A DNA stretch of 64,000 bases, taken from NCBI GenBank assembly GCA_018608245.1, contig JABAZY010000002.1, positions 70,634 to 134,633 of the forward strand. Direction: 5' to 3'. How positions within the stretch are numbered: position 1 is the first letter of the stretch; the number at the start of each line of letters is the position of its first letter. The notes beneath the pieces were generated by a model. The model was not told where the DNA came from and searched no databases. It saw only the letters and a list, made by a program, of their open reading frames with translations. This DNA is from Alphaproteobacteria bacterium (GTDB lineage: Bacteria > Pseudomonadota > Alphaproteobacteria > Micavibrionales > Micavibrionaceae). Below are positions 28,334-37,130 of this stretch, piece by piece. The translations under genes were made by a program, and so were the position numbers.

Positions 28334-29101
28334 ATGATCATGAATTCACCAGACGCCTATAGTTTTAAACGTTTTTACAATAGCTTTCACGGACGCGTCA
28401 TGCGCCGTATATTGCGCAATAGCTTAGTTGAGATGTGGCCAAACTGTAATAAGCTAACGGTTATGGGCTATGGCTATGCTATTCCCTATATGCGCCCATA
28501 TCTTGAAAAGGCAGAGCAATGCTATGTGATCTTTCCCAAGCAATTAGGCGCTCACCACTGGCCAGAACGTGAACCGAATTTGGTCGGTGTGTCGCTTGAA
28601 GATCAATTGCCGATAGAAACAAATTCCGTTGACCGTGTGATCATGTTTCATGCGTTAGAGTTTTTGGACTATCCTGATGAAGTGTTTACTGAACTTTGGC
28701 GCGTGTTAAAAAGTACAGGAAAGGTTATGATTGTTGTGCCTAATAGAATGGGTTTATGGTCACGTGCTGACTGGACGCCATTTGGACAGGGACGACCATA
28801 TTCCGCCCATCAGGTTGAAAACTTACTTCATGAAAATCGCTTTGTGCATGAACGTACAAAGCACGCTTTATTCTCACCAGCTTTTAAAAACCCGTTACTC
28901 TTCCGCTTGGCGAGTGTCTTTGAAACGATTGGCAAATATGTGTATCCAGCCCTTGGCGGTGTTCATATGATTGAGGCTTCAAAACAACTTTATGCGGGTA
29001 ACCGCGGAACACCAGCCAGAACAAAAGGCAGTCTCATTGCGGCAGGCAAAAAAGTTGTGACAGGTAAACAAACTGTACCAACACCGCGCGAAAAAATTTA
29101 A
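28334..29101 (+). CDS. Class I SAM-dependent methyltransferase
   Basis: 255 residues of the Methyltransf_11 type. The SAM-binding first motif is unusual (VMGYGYAIPYM), while the later motifs are clear: SVDRVIMFHALEFLDYP and ELWRVLKSTGKVMIVVPN. The C-terminus is basic. It follows mutT by 12 bp. Homologues are common in alphaproteobacteria next to gloB or mutT-type genes, substrate unknown. Its TAA interlocks with the metA stop in TTAA (29098-29101). Confidence 0.8.
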   Translation: MIMNSPDAYSFKRFYNSFHGRVMRRILRNSLVEMWPNCNKLTVMGYGYAIPYMRPYLEKAEQCYVIFPKQLGAHHWPEREPNLVGVSLEDQLPIETNSVDRVIMFHALEFLDYPDEVFTELWRVLKSTGKVMIVVPNRMGLWSRADWTPFGQGRPYSAHQVENLLHENRFVHERTKHALFSPAFKNPLLFRLASVFETIGKYVYPALGGVHMIEASKQLYAGNRGTPARTKGSLIAAGKKVVTGKQTVPTPREKI

Positions 29102-30138
29102 AGGCCTAACGGGTTCTCAGGATCAATACTGTCCATAAATTGACGTTTACGATCAACATGCGTGGTTTGATAAACAAGCCCAATCCATGTGGACATTAAG
29201 GAGCGCGCACTATCAACCCATGTATTCTCAAGTAAGGGCAGGATATCGGGCTCATCTATTTCTGCGTTCACACCAGCTTTAATTTCCGCTTCTAATGTAC
29301 GTAGTTTTTCTTTGGCGATAGGGCCAAAATAATTATCAGGGAAGGGGGGATAATCTTCTAGTTCACCGTCTTTATATCGTTGCACTTCACGCTTATATTC
29401 TTTGAGCAAACTAGTCATGTCATATTCTGGATGACCCTGAAGATACAATCTACTGAAACCGTCTTTACTGGTCGCAAGGTAAGCACCAACATCTTCGCTC
29501 TCAATCAATACGCGCATCCCAACTTTTTTATATTGCTCTGGCGTGATATCTCCATAGCGAGAATGGGGTGCATCTAATTTCGTGTTCATACCAGACACAA
29601 GCGGATGCGTCCGATCAACAACCTTATGAGGGTACACGCCCCATCTCTTGGTTTTGTGACGAACAGGCTCTTCGTTATGTTTGTAAACATAAGCCGCATG
29701 ACCTGACAGGCACGAACAAAGTGTTGATGTGACATTCTTATCTGCCCAATCTAAAAGCGCCTTCAATGGCTCACGTATATCAGGATGAGAGGCGGACATA
29801 TTTGCACCTGTAATAATAAGTGCATCCAATCCTTCCTCTTTCAATTTCTCAATCGGCTCATAAAACGCATCAATATGCGCTGTAGCTTTCTCACCACGTT
29901 GAAAAATAGGCATGGTGGAGGGATGAATATAAATTTGGGCTAAACGGTTACTTTCACCAACTAAACGATAAAATTGACGCTCTGTAGCTTCTAAGGCAGC
30001 ATCAGGCATTAAATTGATGAACCCAATATGAAGCTCACGAATATCTTGAATTTGCGCGCGGGTCGACTCCATAATCGGACGCCCCTCTTGTATAAGGCGG
30101 TCAAAGGTCGGTAGTTCTGAATTCTTAATAATAGGCAT
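29098..30138 (-). CDS. metA: Homoserine O-acyltransferase MetA (MetAS)
   Basis: 346 residues of the glutamine-amidotransferase-like MetA family, which acylates homoserine with succinyl- or acetyl-CoA at the start of methionine synthesis. The nucleophile should be C143 in TLCSCLSGHAAY; the classical motif there is ICWGAQ. The catalytic histidine/glutamate segment GHPEYD is present. The acyl donor cannot be judged from the sequence alone. It is convergent with the methyltransferase gene. Confidence 0.88.
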   Translation of the reverse strand: MPIIKNSELPTFDRLIQEGRPIMESTRAQIQDIRELHIGFINLMPDAALEATERQFYRLVGESNRLAQIYIHPSTMPIFQRGEKATAHIDAFYEPIEKLKEEGLDALIITGANMSASHPDIREPLKALLDWADKNVTSTLCSCLSGHAAYVYKHNEEPVRHKTKRWGVYPHKVVDRTHPLVSGMNTKLDAPHSRYGDITPEQYKKVGMRVLIESEDVGAYLATSKDGFSRLYLQGHPEYDMTSLLKEYKREVQRYKDGELEDYPPFPDNYFGPIAKEKLRTLEAEIKAGVNAEIDEPDILPLLENTWVDSARSLMSTWIGLVYQTTHVDRKRQFMDSIDPENPLGL

Positions 30139-30236
30139 ATTTATAACTTTTTCATTATAATTGGGGCATAGAAATTTACTTTATATATGACATACTTTAT
30201 ATCTGAATTGAACTTTAAAGAATTGATATAATAAAT

Positions 30237-31160
30237 ATGGCTCAAAAACCCTATCACTCTAAGAAATTAGACGCTATTCGTCAAAAAATAGACAAGCTGG
30301 ACACTAAAATTCACGATACCCTCGTGGAACGTGCAGAGCTTGTGCTTCAGGTGGGGGAAGAAAAGCGCGCTAATAACATCGAAGTGGTGCAACCAGCCCG
30401 CGAAGCCCGCATGATCAGACGTCTTCTAGCTAAACACAAAGGAAGCTTGCCAGAAATGGCCGTTGTGCGTATCTGGCGCGAGCTAGTTGGGGCTGTATCA
30501 TTGCTACAAACAGGCATTAAAGTCGTCGTGGTAGACACACCAGAGCGCCCAGAACATTGGGATTTAGCTAAAGATTACTTCGGTAGCTGTCTACCCATGA
30601 GCCGTGCCGCATCGAGCTTGGGTGCTATTGGCGCTGTTCGTGAAGGCAATGCCACTTTCGCCGTTGTACCATTCCCAGAAGATAATGAAGAAAAACCGTG
30701 GTGGGATCATTTGAGCGTTGGCACAGAAGAAGCGATGAGCATAAGCGTGCGTCTACCTCACGGGGATGACCCGCAAAATTTAAACCCTGATTACCGCTCG
30801 CTCGTGATTGGTAAAACAGGCTTCGACAGCTCTGATGAAGATCGTTCCTTTATTATGATTATTTGCGACCCAAGCGTAAGCCGCGCGAAAATCGTTTCAA
30901 GCGCAGAAGAAGTAGGTTTAAAACCTTTAAGCCTGTCCTCAAAGCGTGAAGCAGTGGATAGCGACAGCCCAATCCGTAAGCATTTATTGGAAGTTGATGA
31001 TTATGTGACTGATTCAGATGAACGTGCCGTTGGCTTGAAGTTAAAGTTCGAAGAGGGCACTGAAACCTATTGCGTTGGCGGATATCCTGTACCACCAACA
31101 TATTCCAAAACTATCCTACCAAAGCAGATGGCCGTGCCAACCGCACCAGTAGAGGGATAG
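30237..31160 (+). CDS. Chorismate mutase (AroQ) with prephenate-dehydratase-like C-terminus
   Basis: 307 residues. An AroQ-type helical chorismate mutase occupies residues 8-95 (LDAIRQKIDKLDTKIHDTL, ELVLQVGEEKR). The remaining 200 residues resemble the periplasmic-binding-like prephenate dehydratase fold and perhaps an ACT part, but the dehydratase TRF motif is not visible. Such proteins in alphaproteobacteria usually sit before hisC and tyrC; here tyrC follows without hisC. The mutase is secure; dehydratase activity is doubtful. Confidence 0.8.
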   Translation: MAQKPYHSKKLDAIRQKIDKLDTKIHDTLVERAELVLQVGEEKRANNIEVVQPAREARMIRRLLAKHKGSLPEMAVVRIWRELVGAVSLLQTGIKVVVVDTPERPEHWDLAKDYFGSCLPMSRAASSLGAIGAVREGNATFAVVPFPEDNEEKPWWDHLSVGTEEAMSISVRLPHGDDPQNLNPDYRSLVIGKTGFDSSDEDRSFIMIICDPSVSRAKIVSSAEEVGLKPLSLSSKREAVDSDSPIRKHLLEVDDYVTDSDERAVGLKLKFEEGTETYCVGGYPVPPTYSKTILPKQMAVPTAPVEG

Positions 31161-31272
31161 GTCAAATTAATATATTGTCTTTTCAATAATATGACGTTAT
31201 CTTTTTAATCATGCTTAATATGCCCTTTGAAATCACTGTTTCTTATGCCTTTTCTGGCACATATTCTCCTAA

Positions 31273-31294
31273 CTATCCCCGCTAGGTGGGATAG
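31273..31294 (+). terminator. Possible intrinsic terminator after chorismate mutase
   Basis: CTATCCC (31273-31279) and GGGATAG (31288-31294) form a 7-bp stem with an 8-nt loop, followed by ATATATTTTTGC. It is 113 bp past the stop, inside the 203-bp gap before tyrC. The gap holds no other recognisable feature. Confidence 0.5.
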
Positions 31295-31363
31295 ATATAT
31301 TTTTGCAATTTTCATTTTTATTAAAACTAATATATTTTCCTAAAGGGAAGAGAGAAATTTTCT

Positions 31364-32272
31364 ATGTTTAAACAAATTACAATTATTGGGTTCGGGCTAT
31401 TGGGGTCGTCTATCGCGCACAACGTGAACAATCACAAGCTAGCGGAAAAACTTATTTGTGTTGATGCGGATCAATTGGTCTGTGACAAAGTTCTATCATT
31501 GGGCCTAGCGGATGAAGCTACAACAAATGTTGCCGCAGGTGTTCAGGACAGTGACTTAATTATTATCTGTACACCTGTTGGGGCAATGGGGCGTATTGCG
31601 CGTGAAATGGCAGGGCATTTGAAAGAGGGGGCTATTGTGACAGATGTAGGCTCTGTAAAAAAAGCTGTCATCAAAGACATGCAACATCACTTGCCCGCCA
31701 ACATTCACTTTGTGCCAGGGCATCCAATCGCAGGGACAGCCGAGTCTGGGCCTGAATCTGGCTTTGCCAGTTTGTTTGATGGGCGTTGGTGTATCTTAAC
31801 ACCGCTTGAACATACGGAGCTTCGACCTATCGAGAAGCTAACACAATTTTGGGAATCCTGTGGCTGTAATATTGAGATCATGGATGCCGAGCGCCATGAT
31901 TTAATCTTGGGTATTACCTCACACTTACCGCATTTAATCGCCTACACCATTGTGGGAACGGCGACAGATTTGGAAGATGATATTAAATCGGATGTGATTA
32001 AATTTTCAGCCTCTGGTTTTCGTGACTTCACCCGTATTGCGGCCTCTGACCCAACTATGTGGCGGGATGTGTTTTTGAATAATAAAGATTCTGTCTTGGA
32101 AGTATTGGGGAGATTTACCGAAGATTTAACCGCGCTTCAAAAAGCGATCAGAAAGGCGGACGGAGATTATCTTTATCAAAGCTTCGATAAAACACGGAAC
32201 ATAAGACGCGCTATTATTGACGCAGGACAGGCTGAATATAATGAGCCTGAAAAAGAGAAGAAACTAGATTAA
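31364..32272 (+). CDS. tyrC: Prephenate/arogenate dehydrogenase
   Basis: 302 residues. NAD(P)-binding GFGLLGSS at the N-terminus, then CTPVGAM, VGSVK and the substrate-binding HFVPGHPIAGTAESGPESG. It makes the tyrosine precursor 4-hydroxyphenylpyruvate or tyrosine, following chorismate mutase in the pathway. The gene has an AAAGGGAAGAGAG ribosome site. Choice between prephenate and arogenate specificity is open. Confidence 0.92.
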   Translation: MFKQITIIGFGLLGSSIAHNVNNHKLAEKLICVDADQLVCDKVLSLGLADEATTNVAAGVQDSDLIIICTPVGAMGRIAREMAGHLKEGAIVTDVGSVKKAVIKDMQHHLPANIHFVPGHPIAGTAESGPESGFASLFDGRWCILTPLEHTELRPIEKLTQFWESCGCNIEIMDAERHDLILGITSHLPHLIAYTIVGTATDLEDDIKSDVIKFSASGFRDFTRIAASDPTMWRDVFLNNKDSVLEVLGRFTEDLTALQKAIRKADGDYLYQSFDKTRNIRRAIIDAGQAEYNEPEKEKKLD

Positions 32273-32281
32273 AAAATATCC

Positions 32282-33040
32282 TTAGCGATCCCAATATATG
32301 ATGGGCGTTTTACCTGCATATACTGGCCCAACGCGAATTTCTCTATCCTTGATGCTAATATCAAAATTGACGGTGCCATCATCTTTGTTGCTCATGGCAT
32401 CCATAACGGATAACGCCATAGAGCGGGCAAACCCTGACATGCCTTGTTCTTCCAGAATACGCCCTGCAAACTCTTGATAATTCTCAATTTTAGAATGAAG
32501 CAGAAGTTCTGGTTGAAGTTGACCGCTTAACCCTGCAACGCCATGACCTTTTAAATAAAATTCCTCATGGTTTAGCTCTGTATCAATAATTTTGACTTCG
32601 CCAACATCACGTTGCCATCTGACAATGTCATGATAATCAGTTGAGGTGATAATCTGCCAAGGTACTTGCATAATTAAGTGTGCCTTGGTCAGTTTCAAAC
32701 TTTTACGACCGCTGTTAGGGTATGAAATATTCAAGCCTTTAGGCGCTCTGATCTCCACGTGAGTGAAGGGAATAGGGTAGCCTGTAATTGTAATCTCAGG
32801 AAAAGTGACTTTCACACCATCAACCATAAAGCCTTTTGTGTAGGTAATGACAGGCGCTTTAGGGAAACCAGATATTTTAGGCGCTTCATCATATAGCTCA
32901 ACGCTAGGATCGTTCTTACTATTCGCAACCATGTTTTCAAGCGCATGGTTCATATTAAGGTAAAATAATAACCATCCTGCGCAATATAAAATGACAAGCA
33001 GGATAGGCAGGATAACAAAAAGTAAAAAAAGTTTTCTCAT
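32282..33040 (-). CDS. DUF2125 family membrane-anchored protein
   Basis: 252 residues. An N-terminal transmembrane helix (about 4-26) is followed by a beta-rich periplasmic domain typical of DUF2125 (VKVTFPEITITGYPIPF, VEIRAPKGLNI). Somewhat short for the family. Its start overlaps the plsC stop by 4 bp (ATGA), making it the last gene of ftsE-ftsX-ydcF-plsC-DUF2125. Function unknown; the domain resembles lipid-shuttling or AsmA-like folds only in general shape. Confidence 0.75.
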   Translation of the reverse strand: MRKLFLLFVILPILLVILYCAGWLLFYLNMNHALENMVANSKNDPSVELYDEAPKISGFPKAPVITYTKGFMVDGVKVTFPEITITGYPIPFTHVEIRAPKGLNISYPNSGRKSLKLTKAHLIMQVPWQIITSTDYHDIVRWQRDVGEVKIIDTELNHEEFYLKGHGVAGLSGQLQPELLLHSKIENYQEFAGRILEEQGMSGFARSMALSVMDAMSNKDDGTVNFDISIKDREIRVGPVYAGKTPIIYWDR

Positions 33041-33849
33041 GTTTCTTTTGGGGCTTCTTCGTCTACAGATTCGTAAGTTAATTGTAATTTGGGCAAATGC
33101 GGATATTTATTGATAGATTCTTGAGCCAATAAGTTTGATTTCTGCTCAAGACGATCTTCCAAAGCTTTCATGACTTTCTTATCTGGCAGGCCAGGCTCAA
33201 TGGGGGGTAAGAATTCAAAAATGACATGGCCTGGCTTTTTGATGAAGCCATTCCGACCCCAAAATAGCCCTGTGTTCAAGGCCATCGGAATAATGGGTAA
33301 CCCAGTCTGCGCGTACATTTTGACGATACCGCCTTTGTATGGTTTTTCCTTTATAGTGGCGTTCACTTTAACGCGTGTGCCTTGGGGGAATATAACAATA
33401 GGGCGGTCAGCCTTTGACATGCGCTGCGCCCCATCAACAATAGACTTAATAGCTTCTTCCTTGCTCCTTCGATTAATTGGAATGACATCCAACTTATTAA
33501 GGAACTGACCGAACAACGGAATTTTAATAAGCTCTTCTTTCAGGACAATGGTTGGATCACCAAAAAGAGCGTGAAGCTTTAACGTTTCATAGGCTGACTG
33601 ATGCTTTGCCGCCAGCAGAAACGAGCCTTTCTTTGGCAGATATTCTTTCCCTCTAATCTCATACGTAATACCCAATACATAGCGCATAAGAAACTGCGAA
33701 CAGGCTAGATACGTTTTGGTAATCCCTAAAATAATTCTCCGTGGCGCTAACAAAAACGGAATAAGCACAATACAGGCAATCGCCGTGGCACCATAGAACA
33801 GGATGTTAAATAAGATGGAGCGGATAAATATGACGGGTAATGAAAACAT
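33037..33849 (-). CDS. plsC: 1-acyl-sn-glycerol-3-phosphate acyltransferase
   Basis: 270 residues with an N-terminal membrane segment. The catalytic HX4D motif reads KHQSAYE (H83 with E88), as in other proteobacterial KHQSxWE forms. The second motif, normally FPEGTR, reads FPQGTR (154-159), a less usual change at the glycerol-phosphate-binding glutamate. It makes phosphatidic acid at the inner membrane. It lies 9 bp after the ydcF-like gene. Confidence 0.88.
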   Translation of the reverse strand: MFSLPVIFIRSILFNILFYGATAIACIVLIPFLLAPRRIILGITKTYLACSQFLMRYVLGITYEIRGKEYLPKKGSFLLAAKHQSAYETLKLHALFGDPTIVLKEELIKIPLFGQFLNKLDVIPINRRSKEEAIKSIVDGAQRMSKADRPIVIFPQGTRVKVNATIKEKPYKGGIVKMYAQTGLPIIPMALNTGLFWGRNGFIKKPGHVIFEFLPPIEPGLPDKKVMKALEDRLEQKSNLLAQESINKYPHLPKLQLTYESVDEEAPKET

Positions 33850-33858
33850 AGTAATACT

Positions 33859-34449
33859 CTATTCTTTATTGGTCTGATGATCTAAACGAGTCCAGATCAA
33901 AAGGGTTTTATTATATTCCTTGAACGTTAGCGTCCAAAAATGCCATCTGGAATTATATGACGCTTGGGATGTCACTGGATGCTGAATAATCTCAACACCT
34001 TCAAGTAAATCCTTGGTTTCCAAATAGGCACGCACGGAATGATAGTCCGATGTAATAAGGCGAATTGATTTTACTTTATTCTTCTCAATCCATTTTTGAA
34101 TTTCTTCAGCGTTTTCTTCTGTGTTGGTTGCTTCATAATCAAGCTCAATGCAGCAAAGGTTGTTTGGCTTATCTTTACGTGTCCATTGGTTGATTAAATC
34201 TTTTTGGCTGGTGGTCTTATTTACGCCTGTAATAAACAGCTTCGGCGCTTTGCCGTCAGCCAATAAATTCAAGCCCTCGTTAATACGGTTAGGGCCACCT
34301 GTCAGCACGACAATGGCGTCTGTCTTTTGCTCAATTAATTGCGGCTTGGCGCTTGCGACATTGAAGATAAAGAAAATATAGCCTAGTCCCCATAAGGAAA
34401 AGAGCACGGAAAAGGCAGCGATTAAAAAAGTAAGTATTTTCAATTTCAT
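33859..34449 (-). CDS. YdcF/ElyC family protein (DUF218)
   Basis: 196 residues. One N-terminal transmembrane helix (about 4-26) and a DUF218 domain with DAIVVLTGGPNRINEGLNL and RLITSDYHSVRAYLE. Members such as ElyC and SanA affect envelope biogenesis and barrier function at the inner membrane. Between ftsX (12 bp upstream) and plsC, a conserved position that supports an envelope role. Confidence 0.85.
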   Translation of the reverse strand: MKLKILTFLIAAFSVLFSLWGLGYIFFIFNVASAKPQLIEQKTDAIVVLTGGPNRINEGLNLLADGKAPKLFITGVNKTTSQKDLINQWTRKDKPNNLCCIELDYEATNTEENAEEIQKWIEKNKVKSIRLITSDYHSVRAYLETKDLLEGVEIIQHPVTSQASYNSRWHFWTLTFKEYNKTLLIWTRLDHQTNKE

Positions 34450-34461
34450 AGGAAGCCGATA

Positions 34462-35406
34462 TTACGGCATTTTCGCCAAATTGCGCAAGACAGTTTGACG
34501 TGCTGTTACCATGCTAATTCCTGCCACAATGGCGGGAATCAAGAAGATTACGGCTTTTTGGACGAAATTTAGGCTGAAATCGGGGATAAGTGTGATATCC
34601 ATCCGCCCAGCGCCCCAATTAATGATCAAAAGGATGATAATCCCAATGATTGTGCCAACCACAGCCCCTTGGAAGGATAATATCAACGTATGACGTTGTA
34701 ACTGCTTGGAGATGTATTGATCTTCCGCACCCATCAGATGGAGAAGCTCTAATTCCTCATTATATATAGCCATTCGGGACTTCACAGCACCCGCCACGGC
34801 AATAATGGTCGTAAAGCCAATAATCATGGTGATGAGTACGGCTGTATATTTTAGCGCTCCTGTAAAACGCAGGATATCTGCGAGCCATGATTCATGTGTA
34901 TCAATACGTGCTTGCGGGGCAATATTTTGAAGCTGTAACTTGAATTGCTCCATATCAACGTTACCCTTGGGCTTAAAGGACACAGAGATAATTTTAGGAA
35001 GGGGGATAGATTGCATCGTCGGTGAGTCACCCAACCAAGGTGCTACCAGCTCCATAATTTTTTCTTCTGACATAACATCATACTGCTCAACGGCGGGATG
35101 TTTGCTCAAAAATTCTTGTGTTGTGTCCGTGACGCGTTGCATCTGTTCGTTGCTTAAAATAACGCCTTGAGAATCCTCAACGGGGATTTCAATACTCGCT
35201 TTATTTTCTAAACCTGATGACCAACGGTTGGTCATTTCAGATAGCGCAAAAGATCCTGCAAGCGCCAAAATTGCTAGAAGACTCATCAGTGCCACAAGTG
35301 TTTTTAAAAACAGAACGCCTGAGTCTTTATTGAGCGGCAGATCATATTGCCTTTGATTTTTTTGAATACCTAATGAGCGGCCTTTATGTTTTGCGAAAGG
35401 TGACAT
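34462..35406 (-). CDS. ftsX: Cell division protein FtsX
   Basis: 314 residues with four transmembrane helices (about 33-55, 187-208, 243-264, 284-303) and a large periplasmic domain (56-186) after the first. This is the FtsX topology; the periplasmic domain activates murein hydrolases through adaptor proteins. The cytoplasmic N-terminus is basic. It follows ftsE by 3 bp. Confidence 0.93.
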   Translation of the reverse strand: MSPFAKHKGRSLGIQKNQRQYDLPLNKDSGVLFLKTLVALMSLLAILALAGSFALSEMTNRWSSGLENKASIEIPVEDSQGVILSNEQMQRVTDTTQEFLSKHPAVEQYDVMSEEKIMELVAPWLGDSPTMQSIPLPKIISVSFKPKGNVDMEQFKLQLQNIAPQARIDTHESWLADILRFTGALKYTAVLITMIIGFTTIIAVAGAVKSRMAIYNEELELLHLMGAEDQYISKQLQRHTLILSFQGAVVGTIIGIIILLIINWGAGRMDITLIPDFSLNFVQKAVIFLIPAIVAGISMVTARQTVLRNLAKMP

Positions 35407-35409
35407 GTC

Positions 35410-36114
35410 TTACAATCTCCCCATAATTTTTTCTCTTAGGCCTGTTTTGGGTGCGGGCTCTTCTAACAATACCTGACCTTTATCCAACAATAATTTCTTA
35501 TGCGGAAAACGTTCCATAAGCGCTGTGTTATGGGAGGCGATAACAACGGTCGTGCCCATACGGTTTAATTGGTCAAATAAGTTCATTAGACGCAACCCTG
35601 ATTCATCATCCAAGTTACCTGTCGGCTCATCGGCAAGGAGCAGGCGCGGGCGGGTAATAACCGCGCGGGCAATCGCCACACGCTGTTGCTGACCACCAGA
35701 AAGGGTGTTGGGCAACATCTGACGGTGATCGCCAAGGCCAACCCATTCCATCAATTCATTGACGTTCTCTTTAATCTCTTTTTCTGATTGACCAATAATA
35801 CGCAACGGTAACGCAATATTATCAAACGCGGACATATGATTTAACAATCTAAAATCCTGAAACACTACGCCAATGCTCTGACGAATTTTTGTCAGTTGCT
35901 CGCGGGATAATTGTCCCGTGTTTTGACCAAACATGCTGACCAACCCACGCGTTGGGTGACGCCCTAAATAGAGCAGGGACATCAATGACGTTTTACCGGC
36001 ACCACTAGGCCCAGATAAAAAATGGAATGATCCAGGCTCCAAAGTGAAATGTACATCACTCAAGATCTCTGGCCCAACGCCATACCGCAATCCAACATGT
36101 TCAAATTTAATCAA
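35410..36114 (-). CDS. ftsE: Cell division ATP-binding protein FtsE
   Basis: 234 residues. Walker A GPSGAGKT (35-42), ABC signature LSGGQ (138-142), Walker B LLLADEP (158-164). It forms the type VII ABC complex with FtsX at the septum. The gene leads an ftsE-ftsX-ydcF-plsC-DUF2125 operon. Confidence 0.96.
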   Translation of the reverse strand: MIKFEHVGLRYGVGPEILSDVHFTLEPGSFHFLSGPSGAGKTSLMSLLYLGRHPTRGLVSMFGQNTGQLSREQLTKIRQSIGVVFQDFRLLNHMSAFDNIALPLRIIGQSEKEIKENVNELMEWVGLGDHRQMLPNTLSGGQQQRVAIARAVITRPRLLLADEPTGNLDDESGLRLMNLFDQLNRMGTTVVIASHNTALMERFPHKKLLLDKGQVLLEEPAPKTGLREKIMGRL

Positions 36115-36135
36115 GTCACACCTTTTTAATTATTT

Positions 36136-36327
36136 CTATCTAGTAATAAGAGGGCCAGCATTTAAGTTTAGAGAATCATTAATACTGTAACAATGTTTGG
36201 CTTTATATATTTTACAAATATCCTCTTTGAAAAAGCTTGTTTGTATTAGAACTACAATAGACAAACAGATCACAAATATGATTGAAATAACAATTATCTG
36301 CTTCTTCGTTTTCTTACTTACTATCAT
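36136..36327 (-). CDS. Small membrane protein, 63 residues
   Basis: One transmembrane helix (about 10-31) after a lysine-rich start (KKTKKQ), then a short outer tail with two cysteines (DICKIYKAKHCYS). It overlaps the end of the upstream exported-protein gene by 14 bp and ends 21 bp before ftsE. Coding status rests on topology and packing only. Function unknown. Confidence 0.5.
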   Translation of the reverse strand: MIVSKKTKKQIIVISIIFVICLSIVVLIQTSFFKEDICKIYKAKHCYSINDSLNLNAGPLITR

Positions 36328-37030
36328 GATTTATGATGTCTTGTAAGGCTTCGGTTTTTTTATACGCATTTTCAATTTTCATGGCGCTTTGGTACGCCTC
36401 ATCCAATTGCCCTTGCTTGGTGAATATATGGGCAACCGTCGCATAGGCTTTATTCTTAAACGCCACGCTATCAATCGCTTCAATGCTTTTGAGGGCTTGG
36501 GTTAAATCTCCGCGCTCTGCTTGAATTTCTGCGGTCTCTGCCAAGGCTTTATGTTTCAACGCAGGGTTCTCCATGCCAAGGGCTGTCGCCATCGCGCCTT
36601 TATCATCCCCCGCAAAGGCTTGCGCCATCGCAATGTATGTATAGGCAATCGCATTTGACGGCGGATGCGTAATCTTCACCGCTTCACCCTTTAGGGTCGT
36701 AAACAGTGAATCATACTTGGTCTTATCCGCCCATTTTAAATCGGCTGCAGCCATACCAATGCCACGGATAGTCATGGCTTTGGTGTCTGGTGTTTCAATT
36801 TGGGCAATTAACGCAATCGCCTTGTCTGTCATGTTCTCTGATGCATAAGATTTTGCCAATTCGCGGTAAACTTTATCGCGCCAGCTTTTATCCTCAATTT
36901 GCTGAGCGGTCATTTCAATTTGTTTCATGACACAGGGCTTATCCGAAACGGTGCACGCTGACTCTGCCTTTGCTAGGGTTGGCAGGCTTAAACTAGTCAT
37001 AAGCAAGCAAGCTAAAAGGTGATTTTTCAT
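36314..37030 (-). CDS. Exported TPR-like protein, 238 residues
   Basis: Signal peptide cleaved after LAKA, then C26 and C33 (ACTVSDKPCV) near the mature start and repeated helical hairpins (YRELAKSYASENMTDKAIAL, AETAEIQAERGDLTQALKSI) with TPR spacing. Probably a periplasmic scaffold. It lies upstream of ftsE on the same strand and diverges from the zinc-ribbon gene. No specific family recognised. Confidence 0.7.
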   Translation of the reverse strand: MKNHLLACLLMTSLSLPTLAKAESACTVSDKPCVMKQIEMTAQQIEDKSWRDKVYRELAKSYASENMTDKAIALIAQIETPDTKAMTIRGIGMAAADLKWADKTKYDSLFTTLKGEAVKITHPPSNAIAYTYIAMAQAFAGDDKGAMATALGMENPALKHKALAETAEIQAERGDLTQALKSIEAIDSVAFKNKAYATVAHIFTKQGQLDEAYQSAMKIENAYKKTEALQDIINHDSK

Positions 37031-37130
37031 GGTATGTCCTTAAACGGGTTATTGCGCCGAAATCAGTTAAACCTTATATATATTAAGTAGCCACGTGAAT
37101 AACAAACTTAGAAAACAGAATATTATCCAT

